Assembly (NCBI GenBank): GCA_017547265.1 | Contig: JAFYQC010000045.1 | Location: 1 to 12,675, forward strand | Source: Kiritimatiellia bacterium | GTDB taxonomy: Bacteria; Verrucomicrobiota; Kiritimatiellia; RFP12; UBA1067 | Direction: 5' to 3' | Length of the DNA stretch: 12,675 nucleotides | Shown here: positions 5,518 to 12,675 of the stretch, piece by piece | Position numbering within the stretch: the first letter of the stretch is position 1 | Layout of the letters: each line of letters begins with the position of its first letter | Notes under the pieces: model-generated | What the model was told of the DNA's origin: nothing | What the model saw: the letters and a program-made list of their open reading frames with translations, nothing else | Databases searched by the model: none | Position numbers and translations under genes: made by a program

Positions 5518-8510
5518 CATTGGTGTGATATGTTTCTGTAGCTGAACGGAAACATGACCGGGGCGTTCCCCTTGGACCAGATTTCCGTCTGGTTTACGCT
5601 GTTGGTATAGAAAACGCCGTATATATCACCAGCCGTTATGTCGACTGGATTGTCCGAAGAACCGCGCGTCCCCTTCATGAGCATCCGAGACAATATATTC
5701 ACCATCTTCATATTGGTCGCATAATATCTAACTCCGCCCTGCCCCCTTCCATCACAACCTCCGTTCCAGTCATTCTGCGCATGGGAGAAGTTGACTGGCT
5801 CACCCGAAGAGAGCTCAATCAATGGCAAATTAGGATCCTCGGCCTTACGCGAATCCACATAAACATCGCACATCCCGAATTCATGCCCAATTTCATGGGC
5901 AAGGTCTTTGAAATCCGCCCCACATGTGATTACCGCGCCGCGCGGGCCATTTACTGCCAGCGTTCTCTCTTTATCAGCAAATCGATTGATAAAATAGCAC
6001 TCCAGCCCGCCTGTACCAGATGCTATGTCCACAATTTGGCTATAAGACCATTGAGGTATAGCATTCGTCGGCGAATAGTAGAGCGCATCGTATGCATCTG
6101 GTATGTTTGTTACAACAATGGGCTCTATAAGATTCAACACAACACCAACCTGCGCGTAGATATCATTTGCGCTTTTTATCATCTGGCGGACCGTCTCGGC
6201 TGTTTGCGGATACTTATTGTTTCCGTTCCCAATTATCCACGCCCGCAAATTGACCGTAGCCGTCTCCACGACGCGCACCTGAAACCCCGGCGCGTTGTTC
6301 GTTCTCCCGCCGATCTGGACGGATAGCGTCTCGTAGCCAGTGGATGCGCCACGCACCGTAACGCACCGGCCTGTGCACGAGCCGACGAAATCGAGTCCGG
6401 GAGTCTTCTCCCAGACAATCTCGGAATCGGGGAATGAATCGGGCGCGACATCGACGCGGAAATAGCCCTCTCGCCCGACCGCGACACCGCAGGGATTCTC
6501 CACATAGGAATGCTCGACGCCGTTCTCTACAACATTGGTCACCGCATTGCACACGGGCTCGGCAACAGGAGAAACGATTGTCAGGAACGCAGAGGCCGTC
6601 AGATCGGGCCCCGACTCGGGATGCCACCGCACCTTAATCTGGACGCCCGGAATCGATGTGCTGACAGTAGCCGGATTGAGGTAGATTGGCTGCGACAGCG
6701 ACGAGACGCCGGACACGGCAAACGTCCTGCCGGATGTAATCGCGTCAGTGCAGTTTGAGTTGGCGTAGACAAGCGGCATTTCTCCAAATCCCCCGTCATA
6801 ACCGTAGATTCCCTCGACAACGATCATGCCGTTCGTCGGCTGTGGAGAGTTGAATTGGATGCTTCCGGTCACTATGTCGTCATCGCCTGGGAATGTGGCG
6901 ACGCAATCTGGAGTGCCGTCGTTGTTATCGTCGTCATCGTTTACGAAAATATATTCGGGCAGGGAGACCGTAAAGCTAACGCCTGGCCCGCCGCCCTGAC
7001 CTTCGGGATCGTTCACGTAATAGGAATTGAGTGTGCAGTCTCCGACATCCGCCTCAAGCGAAAGCAAGACTTGCTGTGTGCCAGCCTCCGGATAGTGCGC
7101 GGTCATCTGCGTCGACTGCGCGGCAGGAGTCGAGATGGACACGATTGACGAATCAGACGTGTTCCAACTGAACGCAGACGAAACAAACCACGGAACATCC
7201 GAGAGCATTGCCGCGAACGTCTCGCTGTCATTCAACTCGGACGGCTGCCAGTTTTCTGGCGACACGCTTAGATCCGGAGTCCATACGATGTGCGCAGACG
7301 GCGAGAACGGCACAAGAGGATAAATGGGAACAACAAGTTCAAGGCGGCCTTCATCTCTCGTCCAGCGTCCGTCGTTCAGGCCACCGCGCATCCCACGCAT
7401 CGGCAGCAACCGAAGAGAGGGAATGTCGTCCACAGCAGCATACGTGAAGTTCGTTGCAGCCTCTGGGAACACGGAGAGTGGATAGTCAATGCACTTCCCA
7501 AGCAGGAAGACATACTCCCCTGCGTTGGTGATGGCGACGGAGAGATCGCCGACTGAAAGAAGCGTCGTTTCGGGCGGATCGTCTGCGACGGTGACGGAGA
7601 GCTTGTAAAGCCCGTTCGTCAAACCTTCGCCAACTTGATCATTCACCCATTGAGGGTAGCCGATGGCAAGAATCTCGGTTGCGTTCGTGAAGTTCGCCGC
7701 AACCCATTCTTCGTTCTGTCCGAAGCCGCTATGAGGAAACGGAAGCTCGCGCGGCAAAAGCACCGCGACACCGTTTGTCGTGACCGAGACATCGCCGTTG
7801 CGGAAAAGTTCAAGCACGGCAGAGACGAGATTGTTGATGTCGCGGTTGATGGCGGCGTCAGTCCACGCAAAGCGATATGAGTTGGACGGCGTAAACTCGT
7901 ATGCAAACGTCGTGAGCCCGGGCACGATTTCGAACGGTGCGCCAGCAGAGGCAATGGCGTTTGTGTCAAATGGCGTCGCCCATATCTGACCACAGGAAAC
8001 GACTTCGACACCGGAAAGGTGGTTCGTTCCCCAGGGGAACGCCCAGCCGTCCTCGAAGTCCAGCCAGAACGAATCCTTCCACGCGCCGCGAATGTTCCAA
8101 TTCTCTGCCTTGCGCTCGGCGAATGTTTGTTGGGGAGGTGTTGTTTGGACAGGATTAAGAGTTGGAGCTATGAGTTGGAGTTGGAGAGTGGAATTTTCAT
8201 TTCTCCAACTCGAACTAATCTCTCCAACTTCTCCCAATCCTGTCAAGAAAACTCCCCCCTGCATCATCTGCGGCAACGGCAAATTCATGTTCGGCGGCAC
8301 GTTGTTCGTCTTGTCGCCGCCGATGAGAACGCCGATCAGAAGGAACGAGCAGACGGCAACGCGGCCAAACGCAGTAAGCGAACGCCAGATGGATAGCAGC
8401 CGCGCAAAGGTGTCGCGGGCCATGCGCGAACGAAGCACAAGCACGAGTAACGACGTCGCAAGCCCGCACAAGGCAAGACGCATCAACACAGTCTGGAAGA
8501 GCGCCGCCAT
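5517..8510 (-). CDS. Membrane-anchored large protein with C-terminal metzincin-like zinc protease domain (997 aa)
   Basis: The N-terminus has two hydrophobic segments (about residues 9-27 and 49-64) separated by a basic stretch, so the protein is probably anchored in the inner membrane with its bulk outside the cytosol. Residues about 120-780 are beta-rich and Asn/Thr/Val-rich, with Ig-like or adhesin character. An acidic loop at 525-535 fits the calcium pattern DxDxDGxxD (Asp527, Asn529, Asp531, Gly532, Asp535). The last 200 residues look like a zinc protease: HEIGHEFGMCD with His872, Glu873, His876 and Asp882, the HExxHxxGxxD form seen in snapalysin-type metzincins, and SRMLM (Met943 or Met945) as a possible Met-turn. 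The substrate is unknown. The ATG lies one base after the stop of the 195-residue gene (TAA C ATG). Residues about 90-121 are encoded by a 97-base palindrome that looks inserted. The zinc-site call is firm; the middle domains are not identified. Confidence 0.8.
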   Translation of the reverse strand: MAALFQTVLMRLALCGLATSLLVLVLRSRMARDTFARLLSIWRSLTAFGRVAVCSFLLIGVLIGGDKTNNVPPNMNLPLPQMMQGGVFLTGLGEVGEISSSWRNENSTLQLQLIAPTLNPVQTTPPQQTFAERKAENWNIRGAWKDSFWLDFEDGWAFPWGTNHLSGVEVVSCGQIWATPFDTNAIASAGAPFEIVPGLTTFAYEFTPSNSYRFAWTDAAINRDINNLVSAVLELFRNGDVSVTTNGVAVLLPRELPFPHSGFGQNEEWVAANFTNATEILAIGYPQWVNDQVGEGLTNGLYKLSVTVADDPPETTLLSVGDLSVAITNAGEYVFLLGKCIDYPLSVFPEAATNFTYAAVDDIPSLRLLPMRGMRGGLNDGRWTRDEGRLELVVPIYPLVPFSPSAHIVWTPDLSVSPENWQPSELNDSETFAAMLSDVPWFVSSAFSWNTSDSSIVSISTPAAQSTQMTAHYPEAGTQQVLLSLEADVGDCTLNSYYVNDPEGQGGGPGVSFTVSLPEYIFVNDDDDNNDGTPDCVATFPGDDDIVTGSIQFNSPQPTNGMIVVEGIYGYDGGFGEMPLVYANSNCTDAITSGRTFAVSGVSSLSQPIYLNPATVSTSIPGVQIKVRWHPESGPDLTASAFLTIVSPVAEPVCNAVTNVVENGVEHSYVENPCGVAVGREGYFRVDVAPDSFPDSEIVWEKTPGLDFVGSCTGRCVTVRGASTGYETLSVQIGGRTNNAPGFQVRVVETATVNLRAWIIGNGNNKYPQTAETVRQMIKSANDIYAQVGVVLNLIEPIVVTNIPDAYDALYYSPTNAIPQWSYSQIVDIASGTGGLECYFINRFADKERTLAVNGPRGAVITCGADFKDLAHEIGHEFGMCDVYVDSRKAEDPNLPLIELSSGEPVNFSHAQNDWNGGCDGRGQGGVRYYATNMKMVNILSRMLMKGTRGSSDNPVDITAGDIYGVFYTNSVNQTEIWSKGNAPVMFPFSYRNISHQ
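8148..8244. repeat. 97-base nested imperfect palindrome inside the 997-residue gene
   Basis: Three nested pairs of arms are visible: GACAGGATT (8148-8156) with AATCCTGTC (8236-8244); AGTTGGAG (8160-8167) with CTCCAACT (8222-8229); and GAGTTGGAGA (8178-8187) with TCTCCAACTC (8202-8211), leaving a 14-base loop. The motif GTTGGAG or its complement recurs several times. It encodes residues about 90-121, a low-complexity linker (ISSSWRNENSTLQLQLIAP) just after the membrane segments, and keeps the reading frame open. It looks like an inserted mobile palindromic element or an expanded simple repeat. Confidence 0.75.
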
Positions 8511-8511
8511 G

Positions 8512-9099
8512 TTACCTGATCCTCAATGTTAACGCGTCAATCGTAACCTTGCTCTCGACGCGCAAGGTTTCCACACCGCGCGAGATGACGCGAGCAAGAT
8601 TCCAGTCGGGGTTGAAGCATGTTGGCAACACGACTGGCGGAAATACCGAAGACGCCAGCGACTTCGCCGCGCGGCAATCTTCTACAGAAGGGTCAGACCC
8701 TTCTGTAGAAGATGTTACTGTAGATGATAGACGCAGTCGCCAGTCCATACGCGAACCGGAGCCTGCAACACGGCATGCCGCGTTTGCGCGTCTGTCGCGC
8801 CAGAGCCATTCCCCGCAATCCCAACCAACCAACAACTCCCCTTCTTCAATTCCAAGTACGCCATCCTCGTTCGCATCACGACCAAACACGACCTCAACGC
8901 TGTTGCTTGCCGCAGCGTCGCGCTCAATCGTCAGCATCCATTTATTGTCTGTCGCAACGCCCGCGTCAAAGAAAACATTTGTCTCAACCTCGGCAAGCGG
9001 CCTCACCGGTTCCGGCAACGACGGCACGACCATCCGCGTCCCCGCAAAAGCGGAGAGAGCGAGAAACGCCACCGTCAAAATCGCCGCGCCAAACTTCAT
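8512..9099 (-). CDS. Exported protein with EF-hand-like calcium loop and an inserted palindrome (195 aa)
   Basis: The N-terminus MKFGAAILTVAFLALSAFAGT is a clear Sec signal peptide, with cleavage expected after AFA near residue 19. The body is short and beta-rich. Residues 75-86 (DANEDGVLGIEE) fit a 12-residue EF-hand or dockerin-type calcium loop: Asp75, Asn77, Asp79, Gly80, Leu82, Glu86. A Trp-rich strand (VGWDCGEWLW) follows. Residues 130-141 (SSTEGSDPSVED) are encoded by a near-perfect palindrome and are probably an insertion. The C-terminus ends in LTLRIR, resembling the FLRIRK end of the upstream LRR protein. It sits 44 bases after the LRR gene and one base before the protease gene; the tight junction suggests that it works with the protease, perhaps as a secreted subunit. 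No enzymatic motif is seen, and the ribosome binding site is weak. Confidence 0.75.
   Translation of the reverse strand: MKFGAAILTVAFLALSAFAGTRMVVPSLPEPVRPLAEVETNVFFDAGVATDNKWMLTIERDAAASNSVEVVFGRDANEDGVLGIEEGELLVGWDCGEWLWRDRRANAACRVAGSGSRMDWRLRLSSTVTSSTEGSDPSVEDCRAAKSLASSVFPPVVLPTCFNPDWNLARVISRGVETLRVESKVTIDALTLRIR
8677..8713. repeat. 37-base near-perfect palindrome inside a coding sequence
   Basis: The left arm ATCTTCTACAGAAGGGTC (8677-8694) pairs with 8696-8713 over all 18 bases, with one central A. In the minus-strand gene it reads as twelve codons giving SSTEGSDPSVED; the plus strand in the matching phase gives the same twelve residues. On the minus strand the other two phases contain stop codons (TAG, TGA), so the element sits in the one phase that keeps the gene open. 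A diverged half-unit (CTGTAGATGAT, 8718-8728) lies 15 bases beyond CTGTAGAAGAT (8703-8713). A partial copy lies between genes at 4713-4738. Confidence 0.9.
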
Positions 9100-9143
9100 G
9101 CGGGTATTTTACCATAATCAGGCTGGCATAATCTCACGCGCTG

Positions 9144-12100
9144 CTATTTTCGAATTCTCAAAAACGCCTTTGACGCTGTTCCGTCGCCAGGTGTGACTAC
9201 AAAAGTCATCTTGCCGCTTGCGTCGGTGCCAGAGGGCGTCACCGTCGGTATCAGTTTCGCCGCGCCAGTCCAGTCACCAAGATCGCCTGTCGCCTCAAAC
9301 ATCGCCGCAACCTTCTCTGCATCAACCGCGACCGCACTCTCGCCGTCCTTCACCGTCACCGCAACAGTCATGGTAGGGGCGAGCGTCCCGCTCGACCGCT
9401 CCCCAATCGCCAACTCCCCAATCTCGACCGTCGGCTCGTTCTCAAATAGCCGCTCCGCCCCCAGCAAATACGCCGCCGCTGCGTGTGCGTTCGCCACCAC
9501 CGCAGCTTCGCCAGCAAGCGCATCGCCAGTCGCACCCTTCACGCCGTCAACCCAAGTCTTGAACGCATTGTATTCCTCCGCGCTACCGCCGATCACTTCC
9601 TTGACCGCCGCATCTGCGAATCCAACTTCGTCAACCGCAGCATTGACCGTTGCCACATCAGCATCATCCGCAACCGCCGGAATCGGATCTGCCGCGCCAG
9701 CAGGTGACCAAGCAACGGCATCAACCCATGCACAATCTTCGCCACCTGCACCAGTACGATCCTTGTAATAGACCCATTTGACCGTGTTCGTGCCGCCGCC
9801 AAACGCGAGCGTCCTCTCCGTCCAATCGGTTTCTCCATCCATGCGCCACTCGGCAATCTCTACATCATTGGTGTAAATCATAAGCCGATCCCATGTAAAC
9901 ATGTTGTCCTCGTCATGTTCGCAAGACACCTTGCACCAAAATATCATCGTTCCCGCTCCCTCAACCGTCGCCGAAAGCCATGTGTTCGTCCTGTTGCCTA
10001 TCGCTCCGCTCCGCGCTGAGCTTCCACCAATCTTGGCCGCTTCGTCAACAACCGGTTGCCACGGCGCCGCTGGATCTGAGGCAATCGTCACAGAATCTGG
10101 CGCATCAAGCACCGCATTAAGCGTCTTCTTTATAATTCTAAACGTCGCACAATCGCTCTCCACCCCTTCTAACACAGCCACCGCCTTGACAACCGTCATA
10201 TTTGCGACCATGAACGGCACATTGTAAACATAGCTGTCGCTGATCTCCGGAGCAACCCCCTCATCAGAATAGTAGATTGTCGCGCCATCCGTTGCACATG
10301 TGATCATCACCGTGCATAGGTCACCATAAACTGAGCCATCTACCAGCGAAATTTTAGGCGCGGCAACGACATGTCTCTCCCAATGCGCATAAAGCGTCAG
10401 GTCGCCGTCAGGAATTGTCTCGGGCGCGACTTCCTCGCCGCCATTCTGCTCCGTCCACCATCCTTTGAACGCATAGCCCCATCGCGTCGGAGTCGGCAAT
10501 TCGCCAATTGGTGCTCCCACCTCGACAGACACCATCGTCACCGCGCAATCTCCACCATTCGCATCAAGCATCACATCGAAAGGAGCATAAGCAATTGCCA
10601 CGCCCTGCCATGTCCCCGGAATGTCCACGCCCCACCCCGTCGAATCTTGCCGAACAGAAACACAACATCCGCTGGTTACACCCGAGAATACCGAGTTGCC
10701 CATTGTAGGCGCATTCCCCTCAAAGAGTACATTCGTCAGGCCGCTGCAACCAGAGAACACATCAGACCCGATGCTCGTCACGCTGTCGGGGATCGTCACG
10801 CTCGTCAGGCCGCTGCAACCAGAGAACGCATCAGACCCGACGCTCGCCACAGAGTTAGGGATTGTCACTTCACCTTTTACGCCGGCGATAAGCGTTTGGC
10901 CGTCTTTCGTCAACAACAGACCGGAAACAGACTTGTAATTCTCATTATCCTCGTCAACAATAAAAGAAGTCAACCCGCTGCAACCTCTGAACGCAGCCCC
11001 CCCGATGCTCGTCACGCCGCACGGAATTGTCACGCTCGCAAGACCGCTACAACCAATGAACGCGCGCATCCCGATGCTCGTCACACCACTGCCAATCGTA
11101 ATGTTCGTCAATCCGCTGCAGTAAGAGAACGCAGAAGATCCAATGCTTGTCACCGAGTCGGGGATTGTCACGCTCGACAATTTGCTACAGCTGGCAAACG
11201 CAGAAGACCCAATACTTATCACATGCCCGCCGATCGTAATGTTCGTCAATCCACTACACCAGCGGAAAGCATAAGACCCAATGCTTGTCACTGAGTCGGA
11301 GATTGTAACATTCGCCAATTTAGTGCAATTATCGAATGCGCTCTCCCCAATACTTATTACAGAGCCGCCGATCTCCACCGACATCAACTTACTACAACTG
11401 TAAAACGCATCATTACCGATATGTGTCACGGAATTTGGTATTGTTATGCTTGTCAATCCCCCGCAATTACGAAATGCATAATCCCCGATGCGGGTAACAG
11501 TATTGGGAATCGTTACACTTGTCAAACCGCTACACTTGCAGAATGCGAAATCTCCTATGCTCGTCACAGAACTTGGTATCTCCAAATTAGTCACCAGCCC
11601 ACCATTCATATAGAACTTATTCGCATAGACAAGTGGATTGGAATAATAATTTCCGAAGCAAATCTTACACCATGATGCCACATCGTCAATATGAACATTC
11701 GCCAACTTACTGCAACCATCAAACGCTTGATTTCCGATGCTTGCAACCGACCCTGGGATCGTCATACTCGTCAAACCACTACAACCTCTGAATGCGGCAG
11801 GCCCGATGCTCGTCAAATTACCGCCAAAGGTTATATTCGTAGGTCCGCTACAATAAGAGAATGCCCCATACCCAAAGGACGACTCATCAGTTATAATCAC
11901 CCGACGCAACACTGATGGAATACAATAAGTGCTATATGATGATGCTGAGTAATATTGCTTGGTGCTAGTGCCGCCCGCATAAGATGAAGCGCCAAATATA
12001 TATCCAAACAGCGCGTCAACACCTCCGGTGTTTCCTCGACTCGAACCGACAAATGGCATCGTGATTTCGCCGAGCCCACTACAGCCAGAAAATACGCTCG

Positions 12101-12675
12101 CTCCAATGTTTGTGACTGAATTGGGTATAGTCACGCTCGTCAGGCCGCTACAACCAGAGAACGCAGAATCCCCGATGCTCGTCACCGAGTCGGGAATCGT
12201 CACACTCACCAAACCGCTACACCCGCTAAACGCATTCGCCGCAATAGTCTTTGTCCCAGCACTGATGATAAGATTGGTTAAATGATCAAAAGGCATGTCA
12301 CACTTCCACCCGGGGACGGTAGCCTCGACAATGCTTGCACAGCCAGAAAACGCTGCAGACCCAATGCTTGATATGCTCGAAGGAATCGTCACGCTCGTCA
12401 GGCCGCTGCAACCAGAGAACGCAGAATCCCCGATGCTCGTCACCGAGTCGGGAATCGTCACACTCGTCAAACCGCTGCAACCAGAGAACGTTTCAGACCC
12501 GATACTCGTCACTCTGTCGTGGATTGTTACAGATGTTAGATTTGAATATGCCGAGGGGAATATTGTCGATAGACGTGACGAACAGACACATTGCGGAATC
12601 GTCAAGTTCGTTAAGCCGCTACAGCCGTAAAACGCATAATACCCGATGCTCTCCACCCTGTTTGGGATCGTCACG
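9144..12675 (-). CDS. BspA-like leucine-rich-repeat surface protein, 5' end outside the window (1,176 aa visible)
   Basis: The visible part opens within a repeat (VTIPNRVESIG), so the true start and signal peptide lie beyond 12675. Residues 1 to about 690 contain about 23 units of roughly 23 residues, consensus LTSVTIPDSVTSIGSSAFSGCSG, the BspA/LRR_5 type used for adhesion and protein binding. Longer variants interrupt them, such as LFGYIFGASSYAGGT and WCKICFGNYYSNPL. Next come a Listeria-Bacteroides repeat (699-768, FDVMLDANGGD to LYAHWERH), a chitobiase-C-like domain (about 770-852, DGATIYYSDEG), and a Trp-rich beta-sandwich (about 853-1000). An Ala/Val-rich helical segment and a beta-rich tail ending FLRIRK finish it. 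The protein is probably secreted or surface-exposed. It lies 44 bases upstream of the 195-residue gene in the same orientation and is probably the head, or an early gene, of that operon. Confidence 0.92.
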   Translation of the reverse strand, partial: VTIPNRVESIGYYAFYGCSGLTNLTIPQCVCSSRLSTIFPSAYSNLTSVTIHDRVTSIGSETFSGCSGLTSVTIPDSVTSIGDSAFSGCSGLTSVTIPSSISSIGSAAFSGCASIVEATVPGWKCDMPFDHLTNLIISAGTKTIAANAFSGCSGLVSVTIPDSVTSIGDSAFSGCSGLTSVTIPNSVTNIGASVFSGCSGLGEITMPFVGSSRGNTGGVDALFGYIFGASSYAGGTSTKQYYSASSYSTYCIPSVLRRVIITDESSFGYGAFSYCSGPTNITFGGNLTSIGPAAFRGCSGLTSMTIPGSVASIGNQAFDGCSKLANVHIDDVASWCKICFGNYYSNPLVYANKFYMNGGLVTNLEIPSSVTSIGDFAFCKCSGLTSVTIPNTVTRIGDYAFRNCGGLTSITIPNSVTHIGNDAFYSCSKLMSVEIGGSVISIGESAFDNCTKLANVTISDSVTSIGSYAFRWCSGLTNITIGGHVISIGSSAFASCSKLSSVTIPDSVTSIGSSAFSYCSGLTNITIGSGVTSIGMRAFIGCSGLASVTIPCGVTSIGGAAFRGCSGLTSFIVDEDNENYKSVSGLLLTKDGQTLIAGVKGEVTIPNSVASVGSDAFSGCSGLTSVTIPDSVTSIGSDVFSGCSGLTNVLFEGNAPTMGNSVFSGVTSGCCVSVRQDSTGWGVDIPGTWQGVAIAYAPFDVMLDANGGDCAVTMVSVEVGAPIGELPTPTRWGYAFKGWWTEQNGGEEVAPETIPDGDLTLYAHWERHVVAAPKISLVDGSVYGDLCTVMITCATDGATIYYSDEGVAPEISDSYVYNVPFMVANMTVVKAVAVLEGVESDCATFRIIKKTLNAVLDAPDSVTIASDPAAPWQPVVDEAAKIGGSSARSGAIGNRTNTWLSATVEGAGTMIFWCKVSCEHDEDNMFTWDRLMIYTNDVEIAEWRMDGETDWTERTLAFGGGTNTVKWVYYKDRTGAGGEDCAWVDAVAWSPAGAADPIPAVADDADVATVNAAVDEVGFADAAVKEVIGGSAEEYNAFKTWVDGVKGATGDALAGEAAVVANAHAAAAYLLGAERLFENEPTVEIGELAIGERSSGTLAPTMTVAVTVKDGESAVAVDAEKVAAMFEATGDLGDWTGAAKLIPTVTPSGTDASGKMTFVVTPGDGTASKAFLRIRK
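10792..10830. repeat. 39-base repeat within the LRR region, identical to 12385-12423
   Basis: This stretch, starting ATCGTCACGCTCGTCAGGCC, is identical over 39 bases to 12385-12423, 1,593 bases (531 codons) away. It lies in the same phase of the LRR unit, so recombination between copies would keep the frame. Confidence 0.8.
12131..12207. repeat. 77-base repeat within the LRR region, copy 1
   Basis: It matches 12389-12465 at 76 of 77 bases (a single A/G difference at the CCGCT-A/G-CAACC site), offset 258 bases or 86 codons. Such identity is far above that of the neighbouring, diverged LRR units and points to recent duplication or gene conversion. Confidence 0.85.
12389..12465. repeat. 77-base repeat within the LRR region, copy 2
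   Basis: Partner of 12131-12207, with 76 of 77 bases identical. It encodes LTSVTIPDSVTSIGDSAFSG-type units. Confidence 0.85.

Noticed and set aside
10371..11294. Plus-strand frame of 307 codons with repeats
   Set aside because: Its repeats (RQAAATRE and similar) are the antisense image of the LRR units.

Overview
The window reads as a chromosomal piece of an uncultured, probably gut- or sediment-associated Gram-negative bacterium. A PVC-group member, most likely Kiritimatiellota-like, fits best. The reasons are a lipoprotein alpha-L-rhamnosidase, a giant BspA-type leucine-rich-repeat surface protein with Listeria-Bacteroides and chitobiase-C-like modules, and large Asn/Thr/Val-rich exported proteins with dense palindromic repeats between and inside genes. 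This is inferred from gene style; no rRNA or housekeeping marker fixes the taxon. All convincing genes lie on the minus strand, so transcription runs from right to left.

From right to left: (i) 12675-9144, the C-terminal 1,176 residues of a BspA-like LRR surface protein whose start lies outside the window. (ii) 9099-8512, a 195-residue exported protein with an EF-hand-like calcium loop. (iii) 8510-5517, a 997-residue membrane-anchored protein ending in a metzincin-type zinc protease domain. (iv) 5506-4763, a 247-residue exported protein of unknown function. Gaps among these four are 44, 1 and 10 bases, so they look like one operon for cell-envelope or secreted proteins, with the last two junctions probably translationally coupled. 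(v) After a repeat-rich gap, rlmI (4486-3323), a 23S rRNA m5C methyltransferase, is preceded by a 19-codon leader ORF (4555-4496) with a strong ribosome binding site. (vi) After another repeat-rich gap, a GH78 alpha-L-rhamnosidase lipoprotein (3184-593). (vii) 1-592 holds no convincing gene but has two copies of a 19-base hairpin-forming repeat.

The most unusual signal is the palindromic DNA. A near-perfect 37-base palindrome sits in frame inside the 195-residue gene, encodes the same 12 residues on either strand, and has a partial relative between genes at 4713-4738. A second, 97-base nested palindrome sits inside the 997-residue gene. A third type, built from 9-base units (consensus about CATGTAGAA), forms a 3+3 inverted array at 3212-3267 and a 3-unit array at 4650-4676, bracketing the rlmI gene in opposite orientation. 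Together they suggest one or more families of small dispersed palindromic elements that enter both intergenic and coding DNA, comparable in principle to the palindromic elements of Rickettsia genes.
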